Source: a virus | IMG/VR virus record: IMGVR_UViG_3300027881_000017 | Coordinates: 1 to 56,115 of that record | DNA: 56,115 nucleotides | Reading direction: 5' to 3' (one strand) | Shown here: one piece after another, positions 24,471 through 32,420 of the stretch | Numbering within the stretch: the first letter of the stretch is position 1 | How the letters are laid out: every line of letters begins with the position of its first letter | The notes under the pieces: generated by a model | Told to the model about the DNA's origin: nothing | The model's database searches: none | Seen by the model: only the letters and a program-made list of their open reading frames with translations | Made by a program: the position numbers and the translations under genes

Positions 24471-25563
24471 TTTTCCTCCAGTTTTTTGTATAGTCTGTTA
24501 CGTTTGGAATGTCATCAAAAAGAATGATTTCTTTATTTTGATTAATTAAAAAATCGTAACATTGCTCTGCTACGTAAGTTCCTACGTTTGCTGGGATTGC
24601 CTTTCCTACCTCAGCCATTTGTTTGTCAATGTTTATAGTTGGTGAAAATTTAAAGTTATCTGGCAATGACATCGCTCTTGCACGTTCACGTATACTAAGT
24701 TGACGATTTAATATAGGATGAATATATTTGTCAGCGGTTAGTATAACTGGGCAAGGTTTGTTATATCGCAATTTCGTGTCCGCATAAAATCCAAATATTT
24801 TTTTTCTTTTTTTCTCTATCCGCTTGTTTAAAAAGTAATCACTTAAATGCTGGTCTTCTAAGTCGTTTATACTTTCTCCTTGTTTTAAATGTTTCCACAT
24901 ATTTAACATAGATGTTTTTCTTATTTCTATCTCATGATTATATATAAATTTCTTTCCAACTTTTTGTTTAAATCCCTTGTTTACCGGAATTTTTTCAAGA
25001 TCAGAAATGATGTCTTGAAGCACCAATGCTTTTTGTTGTTTTGGAATATCAAATTTTATATAATCTTTTTTACTTGCTGCAAAAAAAACCCGTGGGCGAT
25101 TCTGTGCAACTCCATGATTAAGGGCATTAGTAAGAAATATATTTATTTTATAATCTGATAAAATATTTTTTGATATATCTAAAATTAATTCTTGGCCTTT
25201 TTTATATAAGCCTTGGACTGACTCAAGTACTATAATTTTCGCGTTTAGTTTTTTTCCTGTTTCACAAAGTTCGTATATATATTTATTCCATTTTGAATCT
25301 AATCCTCTGTCATACGTGTTGAGTATGCTAAATCCAAAGCAAGGCGGATTGCCATAACAAATATCGCATCCTTTATAATTGTTTACTGGCCATTTGTCAA
25401 CATAGACAGGTACGTTAGGAAAATTTAACTTAAACGTATCTACGCCAAAGTTTTTAAAGTCGGGATTTTCAAAGTGTGCAATAATATCAAAATATTTATT
25501 TATGCCTACAGAAAAATGACCAGAAAAAACTGAAATACCGACCGCTGTTGGTTTAGTATCCAT
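24460..25563 (-). CDS. C5-cytosine DNA methyltransferase
   Basis: 367 residues. Motif I FSGHFSVG (13-20), motif IV GNPPCFGFS (71-79) with catalytic Cys75, motif VI LESVQG (113-118; ESV in place of ENV), motif VIII AQNRPRVFF (153-161), motif IX/X LSIRERARAMSLPDNF and EVGKAIPANVG near the C-terminus. A full-length, probably active enzyme of the Dcm/HhaI type with a short target-recognition region (about 190-280). It overlaps the glycosyltransferase by 11 bases. It may protect cytosines, or prefer the hypermodified genome's residual C. Confidence 0.88.
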   Translation of the reverse strand: MDTKPTAVGISVFSGHFSVGINKYFDIIAHFENPDFKNFGVDTFKLNFPNVPVYVDKWPVNNYKGCDICYGNPPCFGFSILNTYDRGLDSKWNKYIYELCETGKKLNAKIIVLESVQGLYKKGQELILDISKNILSDYKINIFLTNALNHGVAQNRPRVFFAASKKDYIKFDIPKQQKALVLQDIISDLEKIPVNKGFKQKVGKKFIYNHEIEIRKTSMLNMWKHLKQGESINDLEDQHLSDYFLNKRIEKKRKKIFGFYADTKLRYNKPCPVILTADKYIHPILNRQLSIRERARAMSLPDNFKFSPTINIDKQMAEVGKAIPANVGTYVAEQCYDFLINQNKEIILFDDIPNVTDYTKNWRKNAI

Positions 25564-25984
25564 CTTCTTGCCTTCTAATATTTTCTTTTAGTTTAACTAA
25601 GTAATAATCTTCTATCTCGTCGAACGGCATATTCCAAATAAACGCAAGGTTAAATATAAAGTGTAGTAAATCAATGATTTCAAATTTAATTTCTTCTGTT
25701 TCCAGTTTATGCTCAGTATAATTCTTCCAATGTTTCCATGGAAGCCAGCCCATTATCTCAGAACATTCGTCGTGAATTGCATGGATAATTTCTTTAGTTA
25801 CTCTTAATTTTTCACCTCCAACTAAATCATCTATAGATTTTCTATTTGAATTAATAATTCCTTTTCTGATCATCATCGGTATGATATGTTTATCAATATA
25901 TTTTTTATGTTCTTCAAATATCTCGATCATTGGAATATTGAGTGGTTTCTTCGGCGTCAAATGTTTCATTGTCTTTTTCTCCAT
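25553..25984 (-). CDS. All-alpha NTP pyrophosphatase, dimeric dUTPase/dCTPase-like
   Basis: 143 residues, GGAGGG before the ATG. Metal-binding pattern of the family: IHDECSEIMGWLPWKHW (69-85, ExxE) and EIKFEIIDLLHFIF (98-111, ExxD), closing with VKLKENIRRQEDGY, characteristic of dimeric dUTPases. T4 gp56, which destroys dCTP and dUTP so that only hydroxymethyl-dCTP is used, belongs to the same superfamily; that role fits the neighbouring hydroxymethylase. Confidence 0.78.
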   Translation of the reverse strand: MEKKTMKHLTPKKPLNIPMIEIFEEHKKYIDKHIIPMMIRKGIINSNRKSIDDLVGGEKLRVTKEIIHAIHDECSEIMGWLPWKHWKNYTEHKLETEEIKFEIIDLLHFIFNLAFIWNMPFDEIEDYYLVKLKENIRRQEDGY

Positions 25985-26486
25985 AATTTCCCTCCATCCT
26001 GTCGATTAATGAATAAAACTCAGGACTACTGTTTTCAGGTTCTAATGTTAAATTTTTTATATCATCGATCTCTTTTTTTGTTAACTCCCAAATATCTTGC
26101 ATTATTTGAATTGGAAAATTCACCATATTTTTTCCGTTTTGCGTTTTAAGAATTTCAGCATATTTCATTAAAGCTGAAATTGGTTTACCATATGCTTTTT
26201 TATTCTTATAGTCAACGAATATTATCAGAATATCTTTAGGATATTTTATATAAATATTATAGATGTTTTCTGTAAATCCTATTTTTCCATTACTCATAGG
26301 TTCTTGAGTTTTAATTTGAACTAACGTAGTGTTTCCTGTTTCTTTGTTTATCAGTACGTAGTCTATCGGTGAATATCTTTGCTTTACTTCTGCTACGTCA
26401 TATCTACCGTCATGTAAAAAATGTTCTTCAAATAATTTTTCTCCTAAATTACCTTTTGCTTCTTTTCTTTTAGTTTCATCATTCAT
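25914..26486 (-). CDS. PD-(D/E)xK nuclease, HJR/REase-like
   Basis: 190 residues. The first 110 residues carry GNLGEKLFEEHF (12-23, conserved Glu), SPIDYVLINKETGNTTLVQIKT (39-60) with Asp42 and QxK at Gln57/Lys59, and DILIIFVDYKNKKAYG. This is the group of Holliday-junction-resolvase-like and type II restriction-like endonucleases. The C-terminal 70 residues are acidic. It overlaps the dCTPase-like gene by 71 bases. It may resolve replication or packaging intermediates, or attack unmodified DNA. Confidence 0.68.
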   Translation of the reverse strand: MNDETKRKEAKGNLGEKLFEEHFLHDGRYDVAEVKQRYSPIDYVLINKETGNTTLVQIKTQEPMSNGKIGFTENIYNIYIKYPKDILIIFVDYKNKKAYGKPISALMKYAEILKTQNGKNMVNFPIQIMQDIWELTKKEIDDIKNLTLEPENSSPEFYSLIDRMEGNYGEKDNETFDAEETTQYSNDRDI

Positions 26487-26707
26487 TTTTTCACCTCGTA
26501 TTGTTTTAACAATTGTTGAAATTTATTGTTTAATGGTTTATCAAATTTCTGCTCAAATATCTCCAGTTTTTCTTGTATGTTTTTTTTGTCCCATTCATCG
26601 AAGTGGTTATTAAAATACTTAATTGCCCGCTTACAGGCAATTCCTTCTTTAGTTTTCCATAAGATATTTAACAGTGGTTTTATCGTATTCTTTTTATGCG
26701 TTTCCAA
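26483..26707 (-). CDS. Small helical protein, unknown
   Basis: 74 residues from a TTG start with GAGGAGG 10 bases upstream; it overlaps the preceding gene by 28 bases and the next by 4 (ATGA). Basic helices (NILWKTKEGIACKRAIKYF, KNIQEKLEIFEQKFDKPL). No family recognised. Confidence 0.5.
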   Translation of the reverse strand: METHKKNTIKPLLNILWKTKEGIACKRAIKYFNNHFDEWDKKNIQEKLEIFEQKFDKPLNNKFQQLLKQYEVKK

Positions 26708-26952
26708 GGGGCAGCAACCTCCTCTTTTATAAAAATTGCCATCGCAATTTCTTTATTTAAATGAACCGGAAAACATCGGTTAATGTGGTCTTCAACGTTG
26801 TCCAAAGTTTTCCTATAAAAAATCCCTGTCCAATCTTCCCAGTGAGTTATTGATTTGGATTTGCAATATTTAGAATCCGATCGATTTACTCTAACGATAA
26901 AAGCAGGGAAATTATTTTCTATTCTATCTTGTGCGCTACCCATATCGTTCAC
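26680..26952 (-). CDS. Phage protein, unknown
   Basis: 90 residues, starting at GTG 26952 or at the ATG three codons later (MGSAQD). Contains FPAFIVRVNRSDSKYCKSKS, HWEDWTGIFYRK and a short basic end. It overlaps the upstream stop, so translation is probably coupled. No function recognised. Confidence 0.5.
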   Translation of the reverse strand: MNDMGSAQDRIENNFPAFIVRVNRSDSKYCKSKSITHWEDWTGIFYRKTLDNVEDHINRCFPVHLNKEIAMAIFIKEEVAAPWKRIKRIR

Positions 26953-27271
26953 TTACTTTCTTGCTTTCGGTTTCACCAAGGATGAATTCAACATCTACCA
27001 CGTCGCCATCATTTAAATCGTCCCAATAATCCCTTATGTGCTTGTGGGCAATTGGCATTGTCCGAGCTCCATTACCCCAACTAAATTCATCGTAGTTTGC
27101 AGTAATATCACCAACCATTTTTATTACAATTTTATAATCTCCTCTGCCAGACGTTCCAAACCCCGCCCTACTCAACAAATATTTTTGTTCCTCAGATTCT
27201 GCACAAACATCAATAGCCATTACCGGCATGAAGGTTGCTTTATCTCGAATCTCTAACATTTTAATTTCCAT
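26936..27271 (-). CDS. Conserved phage protein, unknown function
   Basis: 111 residues, AAAGGAGAAACT before the ATG. The pattern MLEIRDKATFMPVMAID, LLSRAGFG, RTMPIAHKHIRDYWDDLNDGDVVDVEFILGE...SER is one I know as a recurrent unannotated family in siphophage replication regions. Probably a small beta domain. Encoded just downstream of the primase-helicase. Confidence 0.6.
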   Translation of the reverse strand: MEIKMLEIRDKATFMPVMAIDVCAESEEQKYLLSRAGFGTSGRGDYKIVIKMVGDITANYDEFSWGNGARTMPIAHKHIRDYWDDLNDGDVVDVEFILGETESKKVSERYG

Positions 27272-27287
27272 TAGTTTCTCCTTTATA

Positions 27288-27312
27288 GAGGACGGCTACC
27301 CCAGCCGCCCTC
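27288..27312 (-). ncRNA. Stable hairpin upstream of the 27271 gene
   Basis: 10-bp stem (27303-27312 with 27288-27297, one G:U pair) and a 5-base loop in the 108-base gap between the primase-helicase stop and the next ATG, 3 bases before the AAAGGAG. No T-run, so probably an mRNA-stability or translation-control element. In the same gap the primase frame stays open for 20 codons after its stop, ending RIANDLIKQIFREDLS. Confidence 0.45.
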
Positions 27313-27379
27313 GTTGTTATTATGACAAATCCTCACGGAATATTTGCTTGATCAAGTCATTGGCAATTCTCACCCTCCG

Positions 27380-30214
27380 TTAAAATGGCAATTCATCTTC
27401 TTCTTCCTCTAACCTTTCGTCAACTTTGTCAGCATCAAACAGTTCGCCGTTTTTATGTGTTCTTAAAAATTCAGAAAATGCTCTGGTCTTTTCATATCCG
27501 CCGCTAATCCGTTTTAATGCTTTGTTGATCAGTAATTTGTTTAATAGTTTTCTTGTATCTCCCCTGTTGCCCAGATCAAACATTTCTTGTAAATCTGTCT
27601 GGCTTATTTTTTCAATTTCTAATAGTTGATCTATTACATATCTCTTGTCAACAAGAAGTTCTTTTATCTCGTCTTCGTTTAATATTTTTTTACGCGTCTT
27701 TTCAAGCCGGCTATATTCATCGTATCCCATTACCGGTTTGTCGAATATCTTACATAGGTAATTGTAGGCAAATTCTACATGAATTTTATTTACAATAAGA
27801 TTTCTGCCGTCATGGCTAAATACCATCGCTGCTGTTGCTACCGCTATTTTTGCCAATCTTACCCTTTGTGAGTTTGGTATCATTAAAGGGATTGATTCAT
27901 CATATTTAAATGCCATCCATTTTGTGCACTGATATATGTGGTTCATCGCTTCTTGAGTAAATGTTATTTGCTCTTTTTTTAATGTCCAGGCAAACATAAT
28001 AAGATCTCGGAAATCGTCGCCGACATATTTAAATGTCTTAGGCGCTTTTATTGGCGTGTTAATTATATCCATTGACACGTCGTCTATGCCCAACAATAAA
28101 ACTAAATCGAATCTACTCATATCTTCTTTTTGACCAACCAGTTCTGGGAATGCTCTGACTCCCTGACTATAATCGCCGAGCATTTTATTATGTTCTTCTT
28201 TGGTTCCACGTGGATTACTTAACCATATGAGCCGAGTACGCGCCCATGTTTTTTCTGTCCTGATTTTTGTTATCTCTGCTCTACCGCTGGATCTAATGCC
28301 GGATAATTTCGCAATTTCCCATAGAGCCAGTCCGCTCATCTCATCAACAGCTACCAATCTTTTATCATTTAATGGAATACGCCCCCAGGTTAAGTGCCAT
28401 CGGCTGCCCATCTGTTGGAGCCCACCAACCAATCCGGCAAACGAGGCACTTTCACCAAGGACCAATTCTCCAAGTTTAAAATATTCTATTAATGATTTTA
28501 TCATTTCTGTTTTTCCGGTTCTTGTATCGCCAAGCACAAGGCTTTCAAGATATCCTTTATCTAATTGCTTGTCTTCAAAACTCCACACCAATGGGCTACA
28601 ATATGTCAAAAGCGTTAATGTAAATAAATCTTCACGACCTTTTAATCCAGTAACGTGCATGACAGTACTTTCGTATATATCCTGGATTTTTTCTTCAATA
28701 TTATCTGTTTGAAATTTTTCTAATTTTTTTACAGTTTCATCGGTAAATTCGTAACTGTCGATTGCGGTCATGCTCGGCTTAGCGTTAAATATTAAATGTG
28801 TTCCTTTTTGTGTCTTTGGATGGGCGATGGTTTTTGCTTCCATGTCATATGATCTATTTGCTTCAATGTTGTGGCCAATATAATACGATCTTCTGGTTTT
28901 AAATTGTTCGTCCTGATTTATGTCAGTCGTGTATTCTATCTCCGTTGTAAGCACAACCTCTTCGATATTAAAACTTTTCTTTTCTTCGATATTAACTATA
29001 TTACATCTTTGTGGTATACCAAGTATTTCTTTCAGCCCGGTTGTTTTTTCTTTTTTAGTTACGTCGCACAACAACAGTATATTTTCATCGCTTTTTTCAA
29101 TTACTGCTTTAATGTCGCCACTGTCAAAATTCATCGGACATACCGGACATGCTTTTTCACTATAATTTATGCTGCAAGTTGCGTGTATTTTTTGTGGTAC
29201 AATATATGCCTCAATGTCTTTGCCTGAAATAAGCGCGCTTGTTCTTATAAATTTATTATTATATTTTCCATGATCTGCTTGTGCTAATGATACTTCGAAA
29301 AACTTATCTTCATCTTCGTCCTTCAAAATATACAGCGGCATGCTTTTTAATAATTTTATTAAATCTTTTTTTTGCGCACCATTTATAATATAATCTGTCA
29401 AGTCTCCACCAGGATATTGCTCAATATCAAGTGGTAAGTTTATTATTTTTATAGCGTCGGCGAATTTACTTAGTAGTTTTGCGACTCTTTGGCTGCCGGC
29501 CTTACCTGCTTCGTCTATGTCATAGCAAATCATGACCTTCTTGCCACTGAAATATTTTGCCCATTCCGCCGGAAAAGTGCTTACCCCGGTTGTACCTGTA
29601 ATTGCGTTATAGCCCAACTGGTTCGCCAGAATACAATCCATTTCTCCTTCACAAAGCATAACCGTATTTTTGTATAAGTTTTCTGCTGGAAATAATCTTG
29701 CAGCACCATACCCACTTTTCCAGCTTGCGACCTTTGGCTTTCCTTTCTCTGGTCTTGGATCGTGAATTCTGATATTTACTATTTCGCCATATATATCATA
29801 TATTGGGATTGTAAATTTTTGATTAAACGCCCCAATTTTATACTTTTTTACTGTTTCTATTTCTAACCCTCTTTTGCGCTTTAACCAATTAATAGCTGTT
29901 TCGTTTTTAATTAGTTCTTGATGCATTGTATCTATTTCTGATTTATCAATTTTTTTCTGTTCTGTTTTAATGTTGTTTTCAGCAGCAATCTGCTTTAAGT
30001 CTAAATTTTGCTTTTTACACCATGTAAGAAAATTACCCTTTTCGTTGCAAGTGTGGCAATAATACATGCCCGTCGCGGCGTTGATGCTCATGCTGGCATG
30101 CTCGTCTTCGTGGAACGGGCAATTTATGATTATTTGGTTTGGACCAGTACTCTTTCCACGCGGGTAAAAATCAATAAAGTGTATTTTTGAAAGAAGCTCA
30201 TCGACCCAGTTCAT
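27380..30214 (-). CDS. DNA primase fused to MCM-like AAA+ helicase
   Basis: 944 residues. Residues 28-60: CHC2 zinc finger (Cys32, His35, Cys53, Cys56). About 180-275: TOPRIM with VMLCEGEMDC (Glu) and ICYDIDEAGKAG (DxD). About 550-740: AAA+ with Walker A LGDTRTGKTEM (near 560), ESASFAGLVGG, Walker B RLVAVDEMSGL (near 620), sensor-like RLIWLSNPRG and SRFDLVLLLGIDD, the arginine-finger motif of MCM proteins. The C-terminus looks winged-helix-like (YVIDQLLEIEKISQTDLQEMF) with an acidic tail. DnaG-type primases usually pair with RecA-fold DnaB helicase, so the MCM-type partner is notable. It would prime and unwind at the phage fork. Confidence 0.85.
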   Translation of the reverse strand: MNWVDELLSKIHFIDFYPRGKSTGPNQIIINCPFHEDEHASMSINAATGMYYCHTCNEKGNFLTWCKKQNLDLKQIAAENNIKTEQKKIDKSEIDTMHQELIKNETAINWLKRKRGLEIETVKKYKIGAFNQKFTIPIYDIYGEIVNIRIHDPRPEKGKPKVASWKSGYGAARLFPAENLYKNTVMLCEGEMDCILANQLGYNAITGTTGVSTFPAEWAKYFSGKKVMICYDIDEAGKAGSQRVAKLLSKFADAIKIINLPLDIEQYPGGDLTDYIINGAQKKDLIKLLKSMPLYILKDEDEDKFFEVSLAQADHGKYNNKFIRTSALISGKDIEAYIVPQKIHATCSINYSEKACPVCPMNFDSGDIKAVIEKSDENILLLCDVTKKEKTTGLKEILGIPQRCNIVNIEEKKSFNIEEVVLTTEIEYTTDINQDEQFKTRRSYYIGHNIEANRSYDMEAKTIAHPKTQKGTHLIFNAKPSMTAIDSYEFTDETVKKLEKFQTDNIEEKIQDIYESTVMHVTGLKGREDLFTLTLLTYCSPLVWSFEDKQLDKGYLESLVLGDTRTGKTEMIKSLIEYFKLGELVLGESASFAGLVGGLQQMGSRWHLTWGRIPLNDKRLVAVDEMSGLALWEIAKLSGIRSSGRAEITKIRTEKTWARTRLIWLSNPRGTKEEHNKMLGDYSQGVRAFPELVGQKEDMSRFDLVLLLGIDDVSMDIINTPIKAPKTFKYVGDDFRDLIMFAWTLKKEQITFTQEAMNHIYQCTKWMAFKYDESIPLMIPNSQRVRLAKIAVATAAMVFSHDGRNLIVNKIHVEFAYNYLCKIFDKPVMGYDEYSRLEKTRKKILNEDEIKELLVDKRYVIDQLLEIEKISQTDLQEMFDLGNRGDTRKLLNKLLINKALKRISGGYEKTRAFSEFLRTHKNGELFDADKVDERLEEEEDELPF

Positions 30215-30345
30215 TCAACTTCCTTATTTTAAATGCGCCTACACTAATAACACCTGCCGGTATTATTACTATCCCTCAAACCCCCAAGCGCTTTTGCCGT
30301 TGGCCAACGGCATGCTCACTTGCTCTCCCTCGGCGCAAGGTTTAA
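30215..30345 (-). other. 131-bp structured gap before the primase-helicase gene
   Basis: Contains a perfect 16-base palindrome GCCGTTGGCCAACGGC (30296-30311) and a 10-bp hairpin with a 4-base loop (30259-30268 with 30245-30254), 30 bases before the primase ATG, whose AAGGAAGTTGA site is clear. No gene of useful length. The elements could control primase translation or bind a replication protein. Confidence 0.45.
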
Positions 30346-31194
30346 CTATTCTTCATCGTCTGCAAATGGATTTTCTTCGTCTTCGTTAAATTTGCCTTTG
30401 TCCTCATCCTCTGGCTTGGATTTCTTTTCAACGTTTCTCTGTTCTGCTTTTATTTCGTCTTCGTCCTCATGGACTTCAACCTGGGTTGATGTTATTAACT
30501 TGTAAAACTCCTCTCCTTTTTTTATTTCGTTTTTTTCTGCCATTCCTCCCGGTGCTATTTTGAATTGAAAATAAGTACCTTTGACATTTTCCTTAAAATC
30601 TGTCGAAAGATTATAGGCGAAATGCCAGCTATTTTTTTGCGCTTTTTGCGCATCAAAATAAATCATATTTCTTAATTGCTTGCCCGCACCCATCGATGTT
30701 CTACCGAACGACGCGGTTAATGGTATCGGAAAGTCATATCCTCTAACGATGCAAAAACTGTTTATTAATTCAGTACATGGAGGCGGAATGCCCTTGCCTG
30801 TTTTTTCATCTATCGGCCACGGATTTGGATTAAACTCACAGCCAATGCAATTCCCGCCAGGTTCGCCCCTGCCTGTTTTTCCATTAAGTGATTGACATAA
30901 TAAACCGCCTCCTTCGCCGAAATCCCGAAACATTAGTCGTGTCGGATGGAATTTTAAAGGAATAATAGTAAGGGATTCATCTGTCTCGCATATTACCTCT
31001 TTTGTTACGCTGTTAACAACCTCCCCTGGCTTGGCGGTTTTATCATCAATTTCCACACTGTTCTTTTGGACAAGTTTTAATCGGGGGATTGTTAACATGT
31101 CCTGAGTGATGCCTTCAAGGCCGGCAATTACTCCGTCTTTCGTTTTGACGACTGCCGTATCGCTGGGTTTTTTTACTACATCTTTGTTTGCCAT
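30346..31194 (-). CDS. Probable single-stranded DNA binding protein
   Basis: 282 residues. Begins with a Lys/Thr-rich tail, then DMLTIPRLKLVQKNS, PGEVVNSVTKEVI, LTIIPLKFHPTR, a Cys cluster (LCQSLNGKTGRGEPGGNCIGCEF split over 99-120, and PPPCTELI), and ends in a strongly acidic tail with NPFADDEE. The acidic C-terminus and the position between the SNF2 helicase and the primase fit a phage SSB; the Cys cluster suggests bound zinc. No OB-fold alignment can be run here. Confidence 0.6.
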   Translation of the reverse strand: MANKDVVKKPSDTAVVKTKDGVIAGLEGITQDMLTIPRLKLVQKNSVEIDDKTAKPGEVVNSVTKEVICETDESLTIIPLKFHPTRLMFRDFGEGGGLLCQSLNGKTGRGEPGGNCIGCEFNPNPWPIDEKTGKGIPPPCTELINSFCIVRGYDFPIPLTASFGRTSMGAGKQLRNMIYFDAQKAQKNSWHFAYNLSTDFKENVKGTYFQFKIAPGGMAEKNEIKKGEEFYKLITSTQVEVHEDEDEIKAEQRNVEKKSKPEDEDKGKFNEDEENPFADDEE

Positions 31195-31196
31195 AA

Positions 31197-31565
31197 TTAA
31201 ATTCTCCTTAAGTTAAGTTTTGGTTCGGTATATGATTTTACTCCCGGTGGGAGTTTGTTTGTGCTGTCTAACATTTCTTTAATTGCAGCAGAGCTAACCC
31301 GTTTTTGCATCATCTCGTATTTACCGTTTTTAACTACCCAGTTGGCAAATAACTCAAGGTCTTCAACTCCTGGATAAAATCCTATACTTATGCTGGCGCT
31401 GGCCTTAATTCCTTTTACGGCTTTAACGTCTTCAGCCTGCATGTGTGATATAATATCTATTTGTATAATATCAAAATCTTTTTGAATATCTGAGACAATT
31501 TCCTTTGCTTTTAATTTTTTCTCTCTTAATTCAAAAAGTTTATCAATTTTTTCACCTAATGTCAT
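31197..31565 (-). CDS. Conserved phage protein next to the SSB-like gene
   Basis: 122 residues. An N-terminal charged helix (EKIDKLFELREKKLKAKEIV), then VKGIKASASISIGFYPGV, MMQKRVSSAAIKEMLD, PPGVKSYTEPKLNLRRI. I know this pattern as a frequent unannotated neighbour of phage recombination and SSB-like genes. It has 3 bases between its stop and the next ATG. Function unknown. Confidence 0.6.
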   Translation of the reverse strand: MTLGEKIDKLFELREKKLKAKEIVSDIQKDFDIIQIDIISHMQAEDVKAVKGIKASASISIGFYPGVEDLELFANWVVKNGKYEMMQKRVSSAAIKEMLDSTNKLPPGVKSYTEPKLNLRRI

Positions 31566-32011
31566 ATTTTAAACTCCTTTTTTACATATTTTTTATTTTT
31601 TGCATCCCATAATAACAACCATGCGCTCCCAAACTTACCACAGATCGCTCCCATTACAAAATTTAACGGCAGCCCGCCACTCAATAATATATAATCTTCC
31701 TTGTGGTTATAATGATAGGTTCCCAGTATATCTTTTAAAGTATATAGCAACCGATCTAAATTAAAAACGTCTACATTCCCTTCTGTAACCGGAATTAGCA
31801 TCCCGTATTGTTTGGCATCGCTCATATCTTTGCCAACATGATTAACTACAAAAACCCGACTATCTTGCATAGGTACAACCTCCTTTCTTTTACATATTTT
31901 ACATATTTGAATTTCCGTACTTTGGAAATTTTTATGATAAGTTATTTTACAGTGAATACAGGTGAAGGCGTCGGTGCTCAATAACTTTTTCTTATGTGTA
32001 CTTGTCTCCAT
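31562..32011 (-). CDS. Conserved phage protein with N-terminal zinc finger
   Basis: 149 residues from 32011, or 102 from an internal ATG at 31870 that has a much stronger AAAGGAGG site. The internal start gives the common phage family with VFVVNHVGKDMSDAKQYG, LLYTLKDIL, DYILLSGGLPLNFVMGAI and LLLWDAKNKKYV. The extra N-terminus holds two Cys pairs (CIHC, CKIC), a real-looking zinc finger, so two products are possible. Function unknown. Confidence 0.62.
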   Translation of the reverse strand: METSTHKKKLLSTDAFTCIHCKITYHKNFQSTEIQICKICKRKEVVPMQDSRVFVVNHVGKDMSDAKQYGMLIPVTEGNVDVFNLDRLLYTLKDILGTYHYNHKEDYILLSGGLPLNFVMGAICGKFGSAWLLLWDAKNKKYVKKEFKI

Positions 32012-32169
32012 GTCTTCTCCATCAATACGTTTCTAATGCATTGCCGAGTAACGTCGTAGTGATTTGCAAGCACTAATATTAACCGTTCCTGTTCTGCTTT
32101 TATTTTTATTACTTTTGCCGGCGTTAGTTTTTTATTTGTTGGCGTGCGATCTTTCCTAAGAAATCCCAT
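31978..32169 (-). CDS. Small helix-turn-helix protein
   Basis: 63 residues. LTPAKVIKIKAEQER, VLANHYDVTRQCIRNVL and TWRQV form the short HTH often found in phage homing or regulatory proteins. It starts one base before the stop of the 32169 gene and overlaps the next gene by 34 bases. Probably binds DNA; no regulon can be named. Confidence 0.55.
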   Translation of the reverse strand: MGFLRKDRTPTNKKLTPAKVIKIKAEQERLILVLANHYDVTRQCIRNVLMEKTWRQVHIRKSY

Positions 32170-32420
32170 TACAGTTCCTCTATTTCATTTAAAGTTACGA
32201 ACAATTTTTCTATGTCTTTAATCACTTTTTCTGCTCCTGGCTTGCCTATTATTTCTTCCTTCATAGTAGTGAGAATTTCTTTGTGTACTAATGCTAATTT
32301 TTTATCTGGTAGCATTTTTGTAGCAAGATGCATTAATTTAATAGATCCGGATATTCTGGCGTCTTCAAGACAATCCATGGTTATTTTAACCATGTCGCTT
32401 ATTGCTTCTGGAAGCTCCAT
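32169..32420 (-). CDS. Small helical protein, unknown
   Basis: 83 residues, almost entirely helical (MELPEAISDMVKITMDCLED, LALVHKEILTTMKEEI, AEKVIKDIEKLFVTLNEIEEL). It shares a single base with each neighbour (TAATG-type overlaps), a sign of tight translational coupling with the SNF2 helicase gene. No family recognised. Confidence 0.52.
   Translation of the reverse strand: MELPEAISDMVKITMDCLEDARISGSIKLMHLATKMLPDKKLALVHKEILTTMKEEIIGKPGAEKVIKDIEKLFVTLNEIEEL

Noticed and set aside
28200-28712. 170-residue plus-strand frame inside the primase-helicase
   Set aside because: Lies opposite the Walker A/B region of the primase-helicase; no ribosome site or recognisable motifs.
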